A stretch of 64,000 bases of DNA, from contig JBELML010000001.1 in the NCBI GenBank assembly GCA_042095835.1, positions 48,135-112,134 on the forward strand. Reading direction: 5' to 3'. The position numbers were made by a program, and so were the translations under genes. The stretch comes from DATFKA01 sp042095835 (GTDB taxonomy: Bacteria; Bacteroidota; Bacteroidia; Chitinophagales; Saprospiraceae). Numbering within the stretch: position 1 is the stretch's first letter; every line of letters starts with the position of its first letter. The notes under the pieces were generated by a model. It made no database searches. It worked only from the letters and a program-made list of their open reading frames with translations, and was not told where the DNA came from. Below, in pieces: positions 1 through 9,591 of the stretch.

Positions 1-25
1 TAGTCAGTTGTAAAAATTAGAGAAA

Positions 26-1342
26 ATGGAAGAGAAAGTAAAGCAAAATGATGTTGTCGTAGCCATCGACATTGGTACAACCAAAGTTTGTGCAATTGCC
101 GGACGTAAAGACCAACACGGACGTTTGGAGGTTTTGGGTGCAGGTAAAGTACATTCTGAAGGCGTACTACGTGGAGTGGTCACCAACATCGAAAAAACAG
201 TTCAAGCGATTACTAGCGCCGCTAATTTCGCTAAGAAATCGGCAGGAATCGACTTCGATTCCGTACACGTTGGTATTGCCGGACAACACATCAAAACGAT
301 TCAAAATCGTGGCATGGTCACTCGTGAGAATGACTTCAGCGAGATTGATCAAGGTGATATCGACAAGCTGATTGGCGATATGTACAAGCTGGTACTTCCA
401 CCGGGAGACAAGATTATTCACATCATTCCTCAGGAATTCACAGTGGATAATGAGCAAGGTATCATGGACCCTATCGGTATGTCAGGCGTGAGATTGGAAG
501 CTAATTTCCATATCATCACCGGACAAATCACCGCTGCCAACAACATCTTTCGCTGCGTAGAGCGTAGTGGCTATCAAGCTGATAGTTTGACACTAGAGCC
601 TATTGCTTCTGCAATGGCGGTCTTGAGTTATGAGGAGCGAGAGGCAGGAGTCGCTTTGGTAGATATCGGTGGAGGAACAACCGACATCACTATTTTCCAA
701 GATGGGATCATTCGTCATACGGCGGTTATTCCTTTTGGAGGCCATGTGATCACCAAGGATATCAAAGAAGGTTGCACAGTGATGACACCACAAGCTGAAA
801 AGCTAAAAGTGAAGTACGGATCAGCCTTAGCTTCTGAGGTTTATGACAATAGAATCATCTCCATTCCTGGTCTACGAGGCCATGAGCCAAGAGAAATTTC
901 TGAAAAGAACCTCGCCCGAATTATTCAGGCTAGAGTAGAGGAGATTTTAGATTGTGTGATCTGGGAGATCAAACGATCTGGATACGAGCGCAAATTGATT
1001 GGTGGTATCGTATTGACAGGTGGAGGCGCGCTCCTCAGCAATATTGAAAAATTAACGGAATACCGCACGGGTATGAGTACACGCATAGGTTTGCCAGTAG
1101 AGCAATTAGCACATGGCTATAATGAATCTTTGAGTAGTCCTATTTATGCTACAGCTATAGGCTTATTGCTAAAAGGACTGGAAGAAAACGAAGGCCAGTT
1201 CATGGAAGCGAGTGCTCCCCTTGAAGAAAAGCAAGAAGCTAAGGTCGTACATCATGCCGAACCTGAAGAGGATAAATGGTATGAGACCATCTTCAAGAAG
1301 ACGAAAGAATGGTTTGAAACAGAACCAGATAAAGATATTTAA
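26..1342 (+). CDS. ftsA: Cell division protein FtsA
   Basis: Actin-like ATPase that tethers FtsZ filaments to the cytoplasmic membrane and recruits the divisome. Seen: the N-terminal phosphate-binding strand VAIDIGTTKVCAIAGR (about residues 12-27), a second nucleotide motif VDIGGGTTDITIF (about 212-224), the late GGIVLTGGGALLSNIEKL segment, and a C-terminal amphipathic stretch WYETIFKKTKEWF (about 418-430) that fits the membrane-targeting helix. At 438 aa the length is normal for the family. It lies 94 bp upstream of ftsZ on the same strand, the classic dcw end. A TAG at bases 1-3 could be the stop of an upstream gene (ftsQ would be expected), but nothing of it is visible. Confidence 0.97.
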   Translation: MEEKVKQNDVVVAIDIGTTKVCAIAGRKDQHGRLEVLGAGKVHSEGVLRGVVTNIEKTVQAITSAANFAKKSAGIDFDSVHVGIAGQHIKTIQNRGMVTRENDFSEIDQGDIDKLIGDMYKLVLPPGDKIIHIIPQEFTVDNEQGIMDPIGMSGVRLEANFHIITGQITAANNIFRCVERSGYQADSLTLEPIASAMAVLSYEEREAGVALVDIGGGTTDITIFQDGIIRHTAVIPFGGHVITKDIKEGCTVMTPQAEKLKVKYGSALASEVYDNRIISIPGLRGHEPREISEKNLARIIQARVEEILDCVIWEIKRSGYERKLIGGIVLTGGGALLSNIEKLTEYRTGMSTRIGLPVEQLAHGYNESLSSPIYATAIGLLLKGLEENEGQFMEASAPLEEKQEAKVVHHAEPEEDKWYETIFKKTKEWFETEPDKDI

Positions 1343-1436
1343 TTCACCACTTATTTATGCTGATGAGCACCACAGGACAGTAATAATGCTCCAGTGCCTC
1401 AGCAATATATTTTTTAAACATTAAAACCATCAGGCT

Positions 1437-2891
1437 ATGATTTTTGATATGCCAAAGAATGAAAGCCCAATCATAAAAGTTTTAGGTGTAGGTGGTGGAG
1501 GATCTAACGCCGTCAACCACATGTACAAGCAGGGTATTATCGGAGTAGATTTTGCCATTTGCAACACCGATGCTCAAGCAATGGAAGTCAGTCCAGTGCC
1601 CACTAAAATTCAGCTAGGACCAGAACTCACCGAAGGGCGAGGAGCTGGGTCTAAGCCTCAAGTTGGTAAACTAGCTTGTGAAGAGTCTATTCAGGATGTG
1701 AAACAATACCTGGAGAACAACTGTAAAATGCTGTTTATCACCGCTGGTATGGGTGGTGGTACGGGTACAGGAGCAGCGCCTATTATTGCAAAAACTGCCC
1801 GTGAAATGGGCATTTTGACGGTTGCTATCATCACCTTGCCCTTTACATTCGAAGGTCGACGCCGGACCAATCAAGGAATGGAAGGTCTTGCAGAACTAAA
1901 AGAGCAAGTAGATACGATCATCATTGTCTCCAATGATAAAATGCGTCAGATTTTTGGAAACCTTTCCATCTCTGGTGCATTTGCTCAGGCAGACAATATC
2001 CTGACCACTGCAGCTAAAGGTATTGCAGAGATTATCACTGTGCCAGGTTATGTGAACGTGGACTTTGAAGATGTCAATACCGTAATGCGTCAAAGTGGTG
2101 TAGCCATCATGGGTACAGCCAGTGCAGAAGGCGAGGATCGTGCTAAAAGAGCCGTGGATGAGGCCCTACACTCACCGCTGTTAGAAGACAATGATATTCG
2201 TGGCGCTCAGCATATTCTGCTAAATATCACTTCTGGACATCAGGAGGTGACGATGGACGAAATTTTCGAGATTACCGAGTTTGTTCAGGAAGAAGCAGGT
2301 TATGGTACGGACCTCATTTGGGGAAATTGCTACGATGAGACTCTAGGAGAGCAATTGTCGGTGACCGTCATTGCTACCGGTTTTAAACACCGCAATTTGA
2401 CAGAGAAGCAGAAAGAGGTAAATAAGCGCAGAGTAGTTTCGCTAGAAGATGATCAAGAGGTAAAAGGTAAAGCCCAAAAAGGCTTATCTGATATTGGATT
2501 TGAGTCTAGCGAGACGACTAAATATGCTAATACTTATGAGTTTGATGATGTCAGAGCGAGTTTAGATAAGTTTAGTAAAATGCACTGGGGACAAGAAGAA
2601 CCCAGCTTACAGCCCAAAGGAAAGAAGAACGAAGAGGAGATGCTCAAAAAGCAGCGGTACCAAGAGGGCCAAAAGCGACAAAGCCGAGTGTCCTTGGAGC
2701 CGCCCAAATTGAGTAACCCCAAAGCGGTAGTAGAGCTAGAAAATCAGCCTGCTTACCTACGACGCGGGATCAGTCTGGATGATGTGCCACATTCTGCGGA
2801 GGAGGACCTTTCTAGTTGGTCAGTGAGTGAAGTGGATGAAACGCCCACTATCCATGAGCAAAATTCTTTCCTTCACGGAAATGTAGATTAG
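1437..2891 (+). CDS. ftsZ: Cell division protein FtsZ
   Basis: Tubulin-like GTPase that forms the cytokinetic ring. Seen: glycine-rich GTP loop GVGGGGSNAVNHM (about residues 17-29), tubulin signature GGGTGTGAAP (about 106-115), and the T7-loop region NVDFEDVNTVM (about 206-216). A disordered linker of about 120 residues rich in K/E/Q follows. The PAYLRRGISLDDVP segment (about 438-451) looks like the Bacteroidota FtsA-binding C-terminal peptide, but 33 more acidic residues follow it, so the peptide is not terminal. The ATG at 1437 keeps the MIFDMPK lead-in; ATG at 1449 is an alternative. A terminator-like hairpin follows at 2928. Confidence 0.98.
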   Translation: MIFDMPKNESPIIKVLGVGGGGSNAVNHMYKQGIIGVDFAICNTDAQAMEVSPVPTKIQLGPELTEGRGAGSKPQVGKLACEESIQDVKQYLENNCKMLFITAGMGGGTGTGAAPIIAKTAREMGILTVAIITLPFTFEGRRRTNQGMEGLAELKEQVDTIIIVSNDKMRQIFGNLSISGAFAQADNILTTAAKGIAEIITVPGYVNVDFEDVNTVMRQSGVAIMGTASAEGEDRAKRAVDEALHSPLLEDNDIRGAQHILLNITSGHQEVTMDEIFEITEFVQEEAGYGTDLIWGNCYDETLGEQLSVTVIATGFKHRNLTEKQKEVNKRRVVSLEDDQEVKGKAQKGLSDIGFESSETTKYANTYEFDDVRASLDKFSKMHWGQEEPSLQPKGKKNEEEMLKKQRYQEGQKRQSRVSLEPPKLSNPKAVVELENQPAYLRRGISLDDVPHSAEEDLSSWSVSEVDETPTIHEQNSFLHGNVD

Positions 2892-2927
2892 TCTATTAAA
2901 TAATTGAGAATACTTTACTTTCTTCCT

Positions 2928-2969
2928 AAGGGTCGGGTCATTTATTTGGCCTGGCCCTTTGTCTTTGTT
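2928..2969 (+). terminator. Rho-independent-like terminator after ftsZ
   Basis: A 12-bp stem (AAGGGTCGGGTC with GGCCTGGCCCTT, three G-U wobbles) closes an 8-nt loop and is followed by TGTCTTTGTT. It starts 36 bp after the ftsZ stop, so it probably ends the dcw transcript. The U tract is interrupted, so strength is uncertain. The rest of the 334-bp spacer (2892-3225) is AT-rich, with nothing else recognised. Confidence 0.65.
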
Positions 2970-3225
2970 GGAGACCTGATAGAAAATTTCCAAAAAAAAC
3001 TCAAAAACATAGTTACATTTTTGCCCATCAAGACACTATATAAATGTAGGGGCTTTAGAAAAGCATCTTATTAAGGCCTGATTAAGAAAGGATAGGAAAT
3101 ATTAACAAAATCTATCTATTTATTAACAAGTTCTTAAAAGAAAACATACAACATAGAGGGCATCTTTGAGTTATACTATAAACGATTCAGAACCCTTTTT
3201 TTTGAGAAGCTAAAACATATCCATC

Positions 3226-3501
3226 ATGAACATTAAAAAAGTAAAAATGGGCCTAACAGTAGGCCTAATGAAAAATAGAGAGCGGATTAATTCCGTACAA
3301 GCATTTAAAGACTTAATGCAGAACTTTGGCACCGAGGTAGGAACCTTTTTGGGTTTGCAAGAGTTAGGTTCAATAGCACTCAATGCTAGCCATATTCAAC
3401 GCAGTTATGCTATTCAATATGAGCGATGCACCCTAAGAGTAGATATGGTGGCAAACCATAGAACCAACACCCAGATTGTCAAAAGTTTTAATCTAAGATA
3501 A
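3226..3501 (+). CDS. Small orphan protein, unknown function (91 aa)
   Basis: Not recognised. The 91-residue product is basic, has no signal peptide, no clear membrane segment and one Cys, and reads as a compact alpha/beta protein (middle part QNFGTEVGTFLGLQELGS). It starts at ATG, stands alone between the ftsZ terminator and the typA leader, and has no overlapping better ORF. The codon pattern looks ordinary for the window. It may be a real lineage-specific gene or a chance ORF; isolation and small size keep confidence moderate. Confidence 0.5.
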   Translation: MNIKKVKMGLTVGLMKNRERINSVQAFKDLMQNFGTEVGTFLGLQELGSIALNASHIQRSYAIQYERCTLRVDMVANHRTNTQIVKSFNLR

Positions 3502-3748
3502 AATCATACTAATTCGAATATTGTAAGCACGGGAAGACAGGCATTCTAATCAAAAGTTTCTATTCCACATTGAAAACCTAAGATCAAAAGAACAGCTTGT
3601 TTTCCCTCTTTTTTCCGCCGAAGCCAAACGAAGGCGAAACCACCGAAACCGAAGCCACTTTATCCCAGCAAAGAGATATCCAAAAATCAAGAATTAACCC
3701 TTGGTACAATTTTTAAACGTCCGAACATATCAAACCAAAACTACTACT

Positions 3749-3783
3749 CGGCCATTTCAAGCAATTGAAGTGGCCGATTTTTT
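3749..3783 (+). terminator. Strong intrinsic terminator upstream of typA
   Basis: CGGCCATTTCAA pairs with TTGAAGTGGCCG (12 bp, one wobble) around a GCAA tetraloop and is followed by ATTTTTTC. The T tract is on the plus-strand side, so it ends transcription coming from 3226-3501, or acts as a leader terminator for typA. The likely typA promoter lies downstream of it. The rest of 3502-3923 is AT-rich, apart from a GAAGCC/CGAAACC-rich patch at 3618-3660. Confidence 0.8.
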
Positions 3784-3879
3784 CATCCAAATTGCCGATT
3801 TTCCCCGAATCCACTCCAAATTTTCACTATTCCGCTACTTATTTAATACTTGGTTCATGTGGTGTACATAAAAAAGGTG

Positions 3880-3887
3880 TACCTTTG
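3880..3887 (+). promoter_or_regulatory. Bacteroidota -7 element for typA
   Basis: TACCTTTG matches the Bacteroidota -7 consensus TAnnTTTG and sits 36 bp before the typA ATG. At the expected -33 position only ATG (3857-3859) is found instead of TTG, so the match is half a promoter. Confidence 0.55.
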
Positions 3888-3923
3888 CGCGCTGAAATCA
3901 GAATCAATACGAACTGTTATTCT

Positions 3924-5729
3924 ATGAAGATTAGGAATATTGCCATTATTGCCCACGTTGACCACGGTAAAACAACCTTGGTTGATAAGATGATCCATGC
4001 AGGTCAATTATTTGCAGATCATGAGCGCCCTGGAGAGTTGATTATGGATAATAATGAGCTGGAAAGAGAGAGAGGTATCACCATTCTTGCCAAGAATGTG
4101 TCTATCCGCTATAAAGATGTGAAAATCAATATCATCGACACGCCTGGTCACTCCGACTTTGGTGGTGAGGTAGAGCGGGTATTAAATATGGCTGACGGTG
4201 TGCTTTTATTGGTAGATGCTTTTGAGGGGCCAATGCCTCAAACACGCTTCGTACTGCAAAAAGCACTCGAATTGGGTCTGCGTCCCATCGTAGTAGTCAA
4301 TAAAGTAGATAAAGAGAACTGTACACCTGATCTCGTTCAGGAAGCGGTTTTTGATTTAATGCTCAATTTGGATGCTACCGAAGAGCAACTCGAATTTCCA
4401 ACCATCTTTGGTTCCGCTAAAATGGGCTGGATGAACTATGATTGGAAGGATGAAACAGATAATATTATTCCGCTACTAGATACGATTCTTGACTACGTTC
4501 CAGAACCTAAGGTAGAAGAGGGTACACCACAGTTGTTAATCACGTCTCTTGACTTTTCCAACTATATCGGCAGAATTGCCATCGGTCGTTTGAACAGAGG
4601 CGAACTCAAAGATGGGCAGCAAGTCACCTTGATGAGTAAAGATGGTACCACCAAGCGTAGCAAGATCAGAGGTCTATTCACCTTTGAAGGCTTCGAAAAG
4701 GTGAAAGCACCAACCGTCCAGGCAGGCGATATTTGTGCGATTGTTGGCGTGGAAGGTTTCGAAATAGGAGATACCATTGCTGATCCTGATGCGCCCGAAG
4801 CACTGGCACCAATCGCTATCGATGAGCCGACCATGTCTATGCAGTTCACCATTAATGATTCTCCATTTTTTGGTAAAGAAGGTAAATTTGTAACCTCGAG
4901 ACATATCCGCGAACGTTTAGAGAAGGAGTTGGAGAAAAACTTGGCACTACGTGTAGAACCAGGCGAAACAGCTGATTCCTTCCAGGTATATGGTCGTGGA
5001 GTACTTCACTTGGCCGTACTTATTGAAACGATGCGAAGAGAAGGCTACGAACTACAAATAGGTCAGCCTCAGGTGATTATCAAAGACATCGATGGAGTGA
5101 AGAATGAACCTATCGAGGAGTTGAGCATCGATTTACCAGAACAATATTCAGGAACCGCTATTGATTGGGTGACTAGACGCAAAGGCATCATGATCTCCAT
5201 GGAGAATAAAAACGAGCGAGTCTTCCTAGAATTTGAGATTCCTTCGAGAGGGATCATGGGTATGCGGAATGCCATGCTTACAGCTACTGCTGGAGAGGCT
5301 ATTATGTCTCACCGATATAAAGAATACCAACCATTTAAAGGTGATATTCCTGGACGTCAGAACGGATCTATGATCTCTATGGAGAATGGTAAAGCAATAC
5401 CTTACTCTATTAATAACTTGCAAGAGCGTGGTATTTTCTTTGTCAGCTCTAACCAAGATATCTACGAAGGACAAGTCGTTGGCGAAAATGCTCGCCCTGG
5501 CGATATGGTAGTCAACTTGACTAAAGCCAAGAAAATGTCTAACGTACGTTCAGCTGGTGCAGATGACAAATTGAAATTGATTCCACCAAGACTTTTTACT
5601 TTAGAGGAAGCGCTCGAGTATATCCAAGCGGACGAATACGTAGAAGTAACTCCTTCTAGTCTGAGAATTCGTAAGGTTTTGCTCAAAGAGCATGAGCGCA
5701 AGCGCGCCAAGAACCCCGCATTAGCCTAG
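3924..5729 (+). CDS. typA: Ribosome-associated GTPase TypA/BipA
   Basis: Translational GTPase of the EF-G/LepA superfamily that binds 70S ribosomes and affects 50S assembly and stress growth. Seen: G1 AHVDHGKTT (residues 10-18), switch I region RERGITI, G3 DTPGHSDFGGEVERV, G4 NKVDK, and the TypA-specific C-terminal half with YSGTAIDWVTRRKGIM. The reading frame is open back to 3765, but the extra 53 residues would run through the terminator at 3749-3783 and the -7 box at 3880, and MKIRNIAIIAHVDHGKTT is the usual N-terminus. I therefore choose ATG 3924, giving 601 aa, the normal family length. Confidence 0.97.
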   Translation: MKIRNIAIIAHVDHGKTTLVDKMIHAGQLFADHERPGELIMDNNELERERGITILAKNVSIRYKDVKINIIDTPGHSDFGGEVERVLNMADGVLLLVDAFEGPMPQTRFVLQKALELGLRPIVVVNKVDKENCTPDLVQEAVFDLMLNLDATEEQLEFPTIFGSAKMGWMNYDWKDETDNIIPLLDTILDYVPEPKVEEGTPQLLITSLDFSNYIGRIAIGRLNRGELKDGQQVTLMSKDGTTKRSKIRGLFTFEGFEKVKAPTVQAGDICAIVGVEGFEIGDTIADPDAPEALAPIAIDEPTMSMQFTINDSPFFGKEGKFVTSRHIRERLEKELEKNLALRVEPGETADSFQVYGRGVLHLAVLIETMRREGYELQIGQPQVIIKDIDGVKNEPIEELSIDLPEQYSGTAIDWVTRRKGIMISMENKNERVFLEFEIPSRGIMGMRNAMLTATAGEAIMSHRYKEYQPFKGDIPGRQNGSMISMENGKAIPYSINNLQERGIFFVSSNQDIYEGQVVGENARPGDMVVNLTKAKKMSNVRSAGADDKLKLIPPRLFTLEEALEYIQADEYVEVTPSSLRIRKVLLKEHERKRAKNPALA

Positions 5730-5760
5730 GTAGGATAAGGGCTAACACCCAACAAAAGAT

Positions 5761-6771
5761 ATGCAATATAGAACGATCGGAAACAGTGGCCTCATTACTA
5801 CAGATTTGAGCTTAGGCACTATGCTCTTCGGTGAAGATTCAGGAAGGTCAACTCCTGAAAAAGAAGCCAAAGAAATACTTAGCTATTATCTGGCACAGGG
5901 TGGAAATCATATTGATACTGCCAATGTCTATGCTGGTGGTCGTTCGGAAGAAATTATTGGAAGGGCCCTCGGTGCCAGTGAACGGAAGCGCAGTATCCTA
6001 GCGACTAAAGTTCGCTTCCCGATGGGCGAGGATCCTAACCAAGCAGGCTTATCCAGGTTGCATATCATAGAATCGGTTGAGGACAGCCTTCGTAGGCTAC
6101 AAACCGACTATATAGATATTCTTTATGTCCATGCCTGGGATCCTATCACACCAATCGCAGAAACACTTCGAGCACTTGACGATGTCGTGACTAGCGGCAA
6201 AGTGAGGTACTTGGGCGTCTCCAACTTTAAGGCTTGGCAAGTAATGAAAGCTCAGGGATTGGCGGATCAGCTGGGATTGCATCGATTTATTGCCGGTCAA
6301 TATCAGTACAGTTTGGTCAAGCGCGATTTAGAGTATGAGTTTATTGATTTATTCGAGTCCGAAGGAATTGGTCTACTACCTTGGGGACCGCTAGGTGGAG
6401 GATTTCTTACTGGGAAATACCAGCGGACAGGACCAACTTCGGGGAGAATTAGTACGACCGAAGACCATACCGAAGAGTCCTGGGAGCGTAGAAATACGGA
6501 ACAGAACTGGAGGATTCTCGACTATATTCAAGAACTAGCTAAGCATTATAAGGCGACACCTTCACAGATAGCACTCGCTTGGGTGAGGGCGAAAAAGGTC
6601 GTCTCTTCTGTGATTTTAGGAGCACGTACTTTGGAACAACTAAAGGATAATATGGGAGCAGCTCATATCAATCTTCAATTGGAAGAAGTGAAGCAACTAG
6701 ATCAATTGAGCCAAACACCAGAACTCTATCCTTATCGAATGCTAGATGCCTACGCTCAACGAAAATTCTAG
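5761..6771 (+). CDS. Aldo/keto reductase
   Basis: NADPH-dependent carbonyl reductase of the AKR superfamily (TIM barrel); substrate not predictable. The catalytic tetrad can be placed at D52 and Y57 (in HIDTANVYAGG), K83 (LATKVRFP) and H124 (LYVHAWDP). The C-terminal SSVILGARTLEQLKDNMGA contains the cofactor-binding segment seen in the potassium channel beta/YajO-like group. 336 aa is typical. It starts 31 bp after typA and could be co-transcribed; the next gene follows after 66 bp. Confidence 0.93.
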   Translation: MQYRTIGNSGLITTDLSLGTMLFGEDSGRSTPEKEAKEILSYYLAQGGNHIDTANVYAGGRSEEIIGRALGASERKRSILATKVRFPMGEDPNQAGLSRLHIIESVEDSLRRLQTDYIDILYVHAWDPITPIAETLRALDDVVTSGKVRYLGVSNFKAWQVMKAQGLADQLGLHRFIAGQYQYSLVKRDLEYEFIDLFESEGIGLLPWGPLGGGFLTGKYQRTGPTSGRISTTEDHTEESWERRNTEQNWRILDYIQELAKHYKATPSQIALAWVRAKKVVSSVILGARTLEQLKDNMGAAHINLQLEEVKQLDQLSQTPELYPYRMLDAYAQRKF

Positions 6772-6837
6772 TTTTAGGTCTACCTTTAGCAGAAAGTAAC
6801 GTACAATGTGTTTATATTCGGTGATAAACTTTGACCG

Positions 6838-8301
6838 ATGAAGAGAACACTTGTCCTATTACTTAGCCTGTTGGTATTTGCGGAGCTGAATGCCCAGGCT
6901 ATCACTTCTCGCCTTTACGATAGCTATGAACAGTTTAAAGAAGAGCAGCTGTCGCAACGCAGGTTCAAGCATGAGCAAATCATTAATCTCATGGAAGCTC
7001 TCAAAAGCGATCCCCAATTTGAAATACGCACCGTTGGGCACTCCATTGAAGGTCGCAGCTTACACTTGATCAGTGTCGGAAGTGGTACGACTGATGTTTT
7101 TCTTTGGTCGCAAATGCACGGCGACGAACCAACGGCCACCCAAGCCATATTTGATATTTTCAACTTCTTGAAAAGCTCTAAATTTTCTGCCGAAAAGAAA
7201 GATTTATTGAGCAAGCTTAGGATTCATTTTCTACCAATGCTCAACCCAGATGGGGCCGAGCGCTACCAAAGGCGCAATGCACTTGGCGTAGATATCAATC
7301 GAGATGCATTGCGTTTGCAGTCTCCTGAGAGTAGGACTTTGAAACGTATTCGGGATAGTTTGGAGGCGGATTTTGGCTTTAATTTACATGATCAGAGCCG
7401 ATACTATAACGCATTTCGAACGGAGAAACCAGCGACTATTTCTTATTTGGCTCCAGCTTATGATTATGAGAAATCTGTAAATACTGTGCGCGCAAATGCT
7501 ATGCGAGTTATAGTGATGATGAATCGGATTATCCAGAAATATGCACCAGGTCAAGTAGGTAGCTATAACGATGCTTTTGAGCCGAGGGCCTTCGGCGATA
7601 ACCTACAAAAATGGGGAACCAGCACGATTCTTATCGAATCAGGCGGCTACCAAAATGATAGAGAGAAACAAGAAATTCGAAAATTAAATTACGTATCAAT
7701 TCTTTCAGCGATTTTCTCGATAGCGGATCAGTCTTATAAAAAAGCTAGCTTATCAGAATATGAAGCCATCCTTAGAAATGACAGGAAGCTGTTTGACCTT
7801 AAAGTCGAAAACTTATCCTATAACTTGCTCGGTAGTACTTACCAATTAGATATTGGGATCAATCATTTCGAGTACGATTTGCCAGGGAATGAAGATTTTT
7901 ACTACCGCAGTGGAGTAGTGGATCAGGGCGATTTGTCCACCTATTACGGCTATAAAACGATCAAAGCTCAAGGACTAAGCTTGAAATATGGTCAGGTCTA
8001 TCCAAAAGTATTTGCTAAAATTACAGACCTAGAGGAAGTCAATTTTAAGCAGGCCTTGAAAGACGGCTATCTTTACTTTCGAGTTGCCAACTTCGCTGAG
8101 CAGCAACCTTCGTTCCACGACTATCCATGTATGGTTGTAGGAGAGGACTTCGCTCTTTCTCCATTGGCGCCAGGGAGCATACCTACCACCTTTTTATTAA
8201 GTAAAGAAGGAGATTATCATTATGCCATCATCAATGGTTTTGTCTATGATCTGAAAGCCAATCAGAATAGTGTGAAAAATGGTTTGATCCTAAAAAAATA
8301 G
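6838..8301 (+). CDS. Secreted M14-family zinc carboxypeptidase
   Basis: Exported metallopeptidase. A signal peptide (residues 1-20, ending NAQ) is followed by the M14 fold: zinc ligands H94 and E97 in SQMHGDEPTATQ, substrate-binding NPDGAERYQRR and DINRDA, the third zinc His in FNLHDQ, and the catalytic Glu in TILIESGGY. The last 190 residues are a beta-rich extension of unknown role without a Por-type sorting domain I can recognise. It probably trims peptides or cell-wall-derived peptides in the periplasm or outside; substrate unknown. 487 aa. Confidence 0.9.
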   Translation: MKRTLVLLLSLLVFAELNAQAITSRLYDSYEQFKEEQLSQRRFKHEQIINLMEALKSDPQFEIRTVGHSIEGRSLHLISVGSGTTDVFLWSQMHGDEPTATQAIFDIFNFLKSSKFSAEKKDLLSKLRIHFLPMLNPDGAERYQRRNALGVDINRDALRLQSPESRTLKRIRDSLEADFGFNLHDQSRYYNAFRTEKPATISYLAPAYDYEKSVNTVRANAMRVIVMMNRIIQKYAPGQVGSYNDAFEPRAFGDNLQKWGTSTILIESGGYQNDREKQEIRKLNYVSILSAIFSIADQSYKKASLSEYEAILRNDRKLFDLKVENLSYNLLGSTYQLDIGINHFEYDLPGNEDFYYRSGVVDQGDLSTYYGYKTIKAQGLSLKYGQVYPKVFAKITDLEEVNFKQALKDGYLYFRVANFAEQQPSFHDYPCMVVGEDFALSPLAPGSIPTTFLLSKEGDYHYAIINGFVYDLKANQNSVKNGLILKK

Positions 8302-8368
8302 GCAGACGAAGAGTAGCCTTAAAAGATGTTTTTGAAAGCCCAACAAGGAAACTTTAAACAGCTTCAAC

Positions 8369-9061
8369 ATGAACAATCAAAAATTAGAGGCAACATTGCA
8401 ACAGCTTTATGCTTTGGCTGATCCTACGGTAATGCCACGAAAGGCAAAAAAATACGGTATTACGGCCGATAGAGCGCTAGGTGTTTACCTCAAGGATATT
8501 AAGGCGATTGCCAAAGACCTTGGTAAGGATAATGAGTTGGCCATCGCTCTTTTTGATACGGGTATTTATGAAGCGCGCCTACTTTGCAGTAGGATTTACC
8601 ATTCAAAAGACCTGACAACCGCTTTAATGGAGAAATGGGCAGCAACTTTTGAGAATTGGGAGATTACAGACTCCTTCAGCATGAAGTTTTTTACGAGTGG
8701 GCCTTTTGTCGATGAGAAAATGCTGGAATGGACAGCACGAGAAGAAACCTTTATCAAAAGAGCAGGTTTTGTGATGATGGCTTCTTATAGCTCTGTATTT
8801 AAAAAGCTAGAGGATGCTTATTTTGAAGACTTTTTTCCAATTATGGAGCGAGAAGCACACGATGATCGCATCTATGTAAAAAAGGCCATTAATTGGGCCC
8901 TTAGAAATGTCGGCAAGCGAAATGAAAGCTTACGTAAAAAAGCAATCAAGGTCGGCGAGCGTCTTATCCAGCGGCCAGAAAAATCGGCCCAATGGATAGG
9001 AAAAGACGCTTGCCGAGAATTGAATAATCCCAACCTAAAGTTGAGAAATTATCCAAGATGA
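8369..9061 (+). CDS. AlkD-like DNA alkylation repair protein
   Basis: HEAT-repeat DNA glycosylase family (AlkC/AlkD) that removes alkylated bases such as N3-/N7-alkylpurines. Seen: helical repeats throughout, the segment ENWEITDSFSMKFF corresponding to the conserved W...D active-site region, and DDRIYVKKAINWALRNVGKRN near the C-terminus, a hallmark of the family. 230 aa is the normal length. It converges with the minus-strand gene 9064, leaving two bases between stops. Confidence 0.92.
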   Translation: MNNQKLEATLQQLYALADPTVMPRKAKKYGITADRALGVYLKDIKAIAKDLGKDNELAIALFDTGIYEARLLCSRIYHSKDLTTALMEKWAATFENWEITDSFSMKFFTSGPFVDEKMLEWTAREETFIKRAGFVMMASYSSVFKKLEDAYFEDFFPIMEREAHDDRIYVKKAINWALRNVGKRNESLRKKAIKVGERLIQRPEKSAQWIGKDACRELNNPNLKLRNYPR

Positions 9062-9063
9062 AT

Positions 9064-9525
9064 TTATTCTACAATTGGATCAATCATTGGTAGCTCGATT
9101 ACTTTCTTTTCTTCATTCCCAATAGAAAATGAACCTAAGAAGCCACCAGAGGCTTTAGCTACGTGCTTTGCAAAGCTTACGAAGCTTTCGTAAAGGACAT
9201 GACCGATATGTATATCAAGCTTAGCAAGAATAGCATTCAATTTACTGAGCTCATCGCTAATGGCCTGTTGCCTTTCGTTGACTTCTGTTGGCAGCTTTTC
9301 GATCAGTTCGTTCAACTTTTCAGTATAAGTCTGACCAACTAGATCGTAGTAAGGTCTAAGTTCCTCCAAATAACTGAAGCTGCGAACCTCGGTTACGGTC
9401 TCCGCAGCTGCAATTTCTTTGGGATCGATATTTCCGTCTGCACCTGCAACAAGTACCGTGATATAGGCAATAGCATCAGTCAATAGTTGCTGCTCTTCGG
9501 TATTTAAGTTTTTTAGCAAATCCAT
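9064..9525 (-). CDS. TerB-like hypothetical protein
   Basis: Mostly alpha-helical soluble protein (153 aa). The segment VAGADGNIDPKEIAAAETV (about 28-46) matches the acidic Asp/Glu pattern of TerB-type domains, which bind divalent metal; the second half is a coiled-coil-like stretch followed by a glycine-containing amphipathic region. The frame is open to 9564, but ATG 9525 (MDLLKNLNTEEQQ) is the better start. Function unknown. It lies downstream of the Crp/Fnr gene on the same strand. Confidence 0.75.
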   Translation of the reverse strand: MDLLKNLNTEEQQLLTDAIAYITVLVAGADGNIDPKEIAAAETVTEVRSFSYLEELRPYYDLVGQTYTEKLNELIEKLPTEVNERQQAISDELSKLNAILAKLDIHIGHVLYESFVSFAKHVAKASGGFLGSFSIGNEEKKVIELPMIDPIVE

Positions 9526-9591
9526 AGTATAGTCATTGTGAATTTTCAGGGGGCGAAGATACAACGACTATTCAAGATCACAGAGTAAAAA

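Noticed and set aside
3765..3923. N-terminal extension of TypA
   Set aside because: It would place a strong terminator and the -7 promoter box inside the coding region; MKIRNIAIIAHVDHG at 3924 is the family start.
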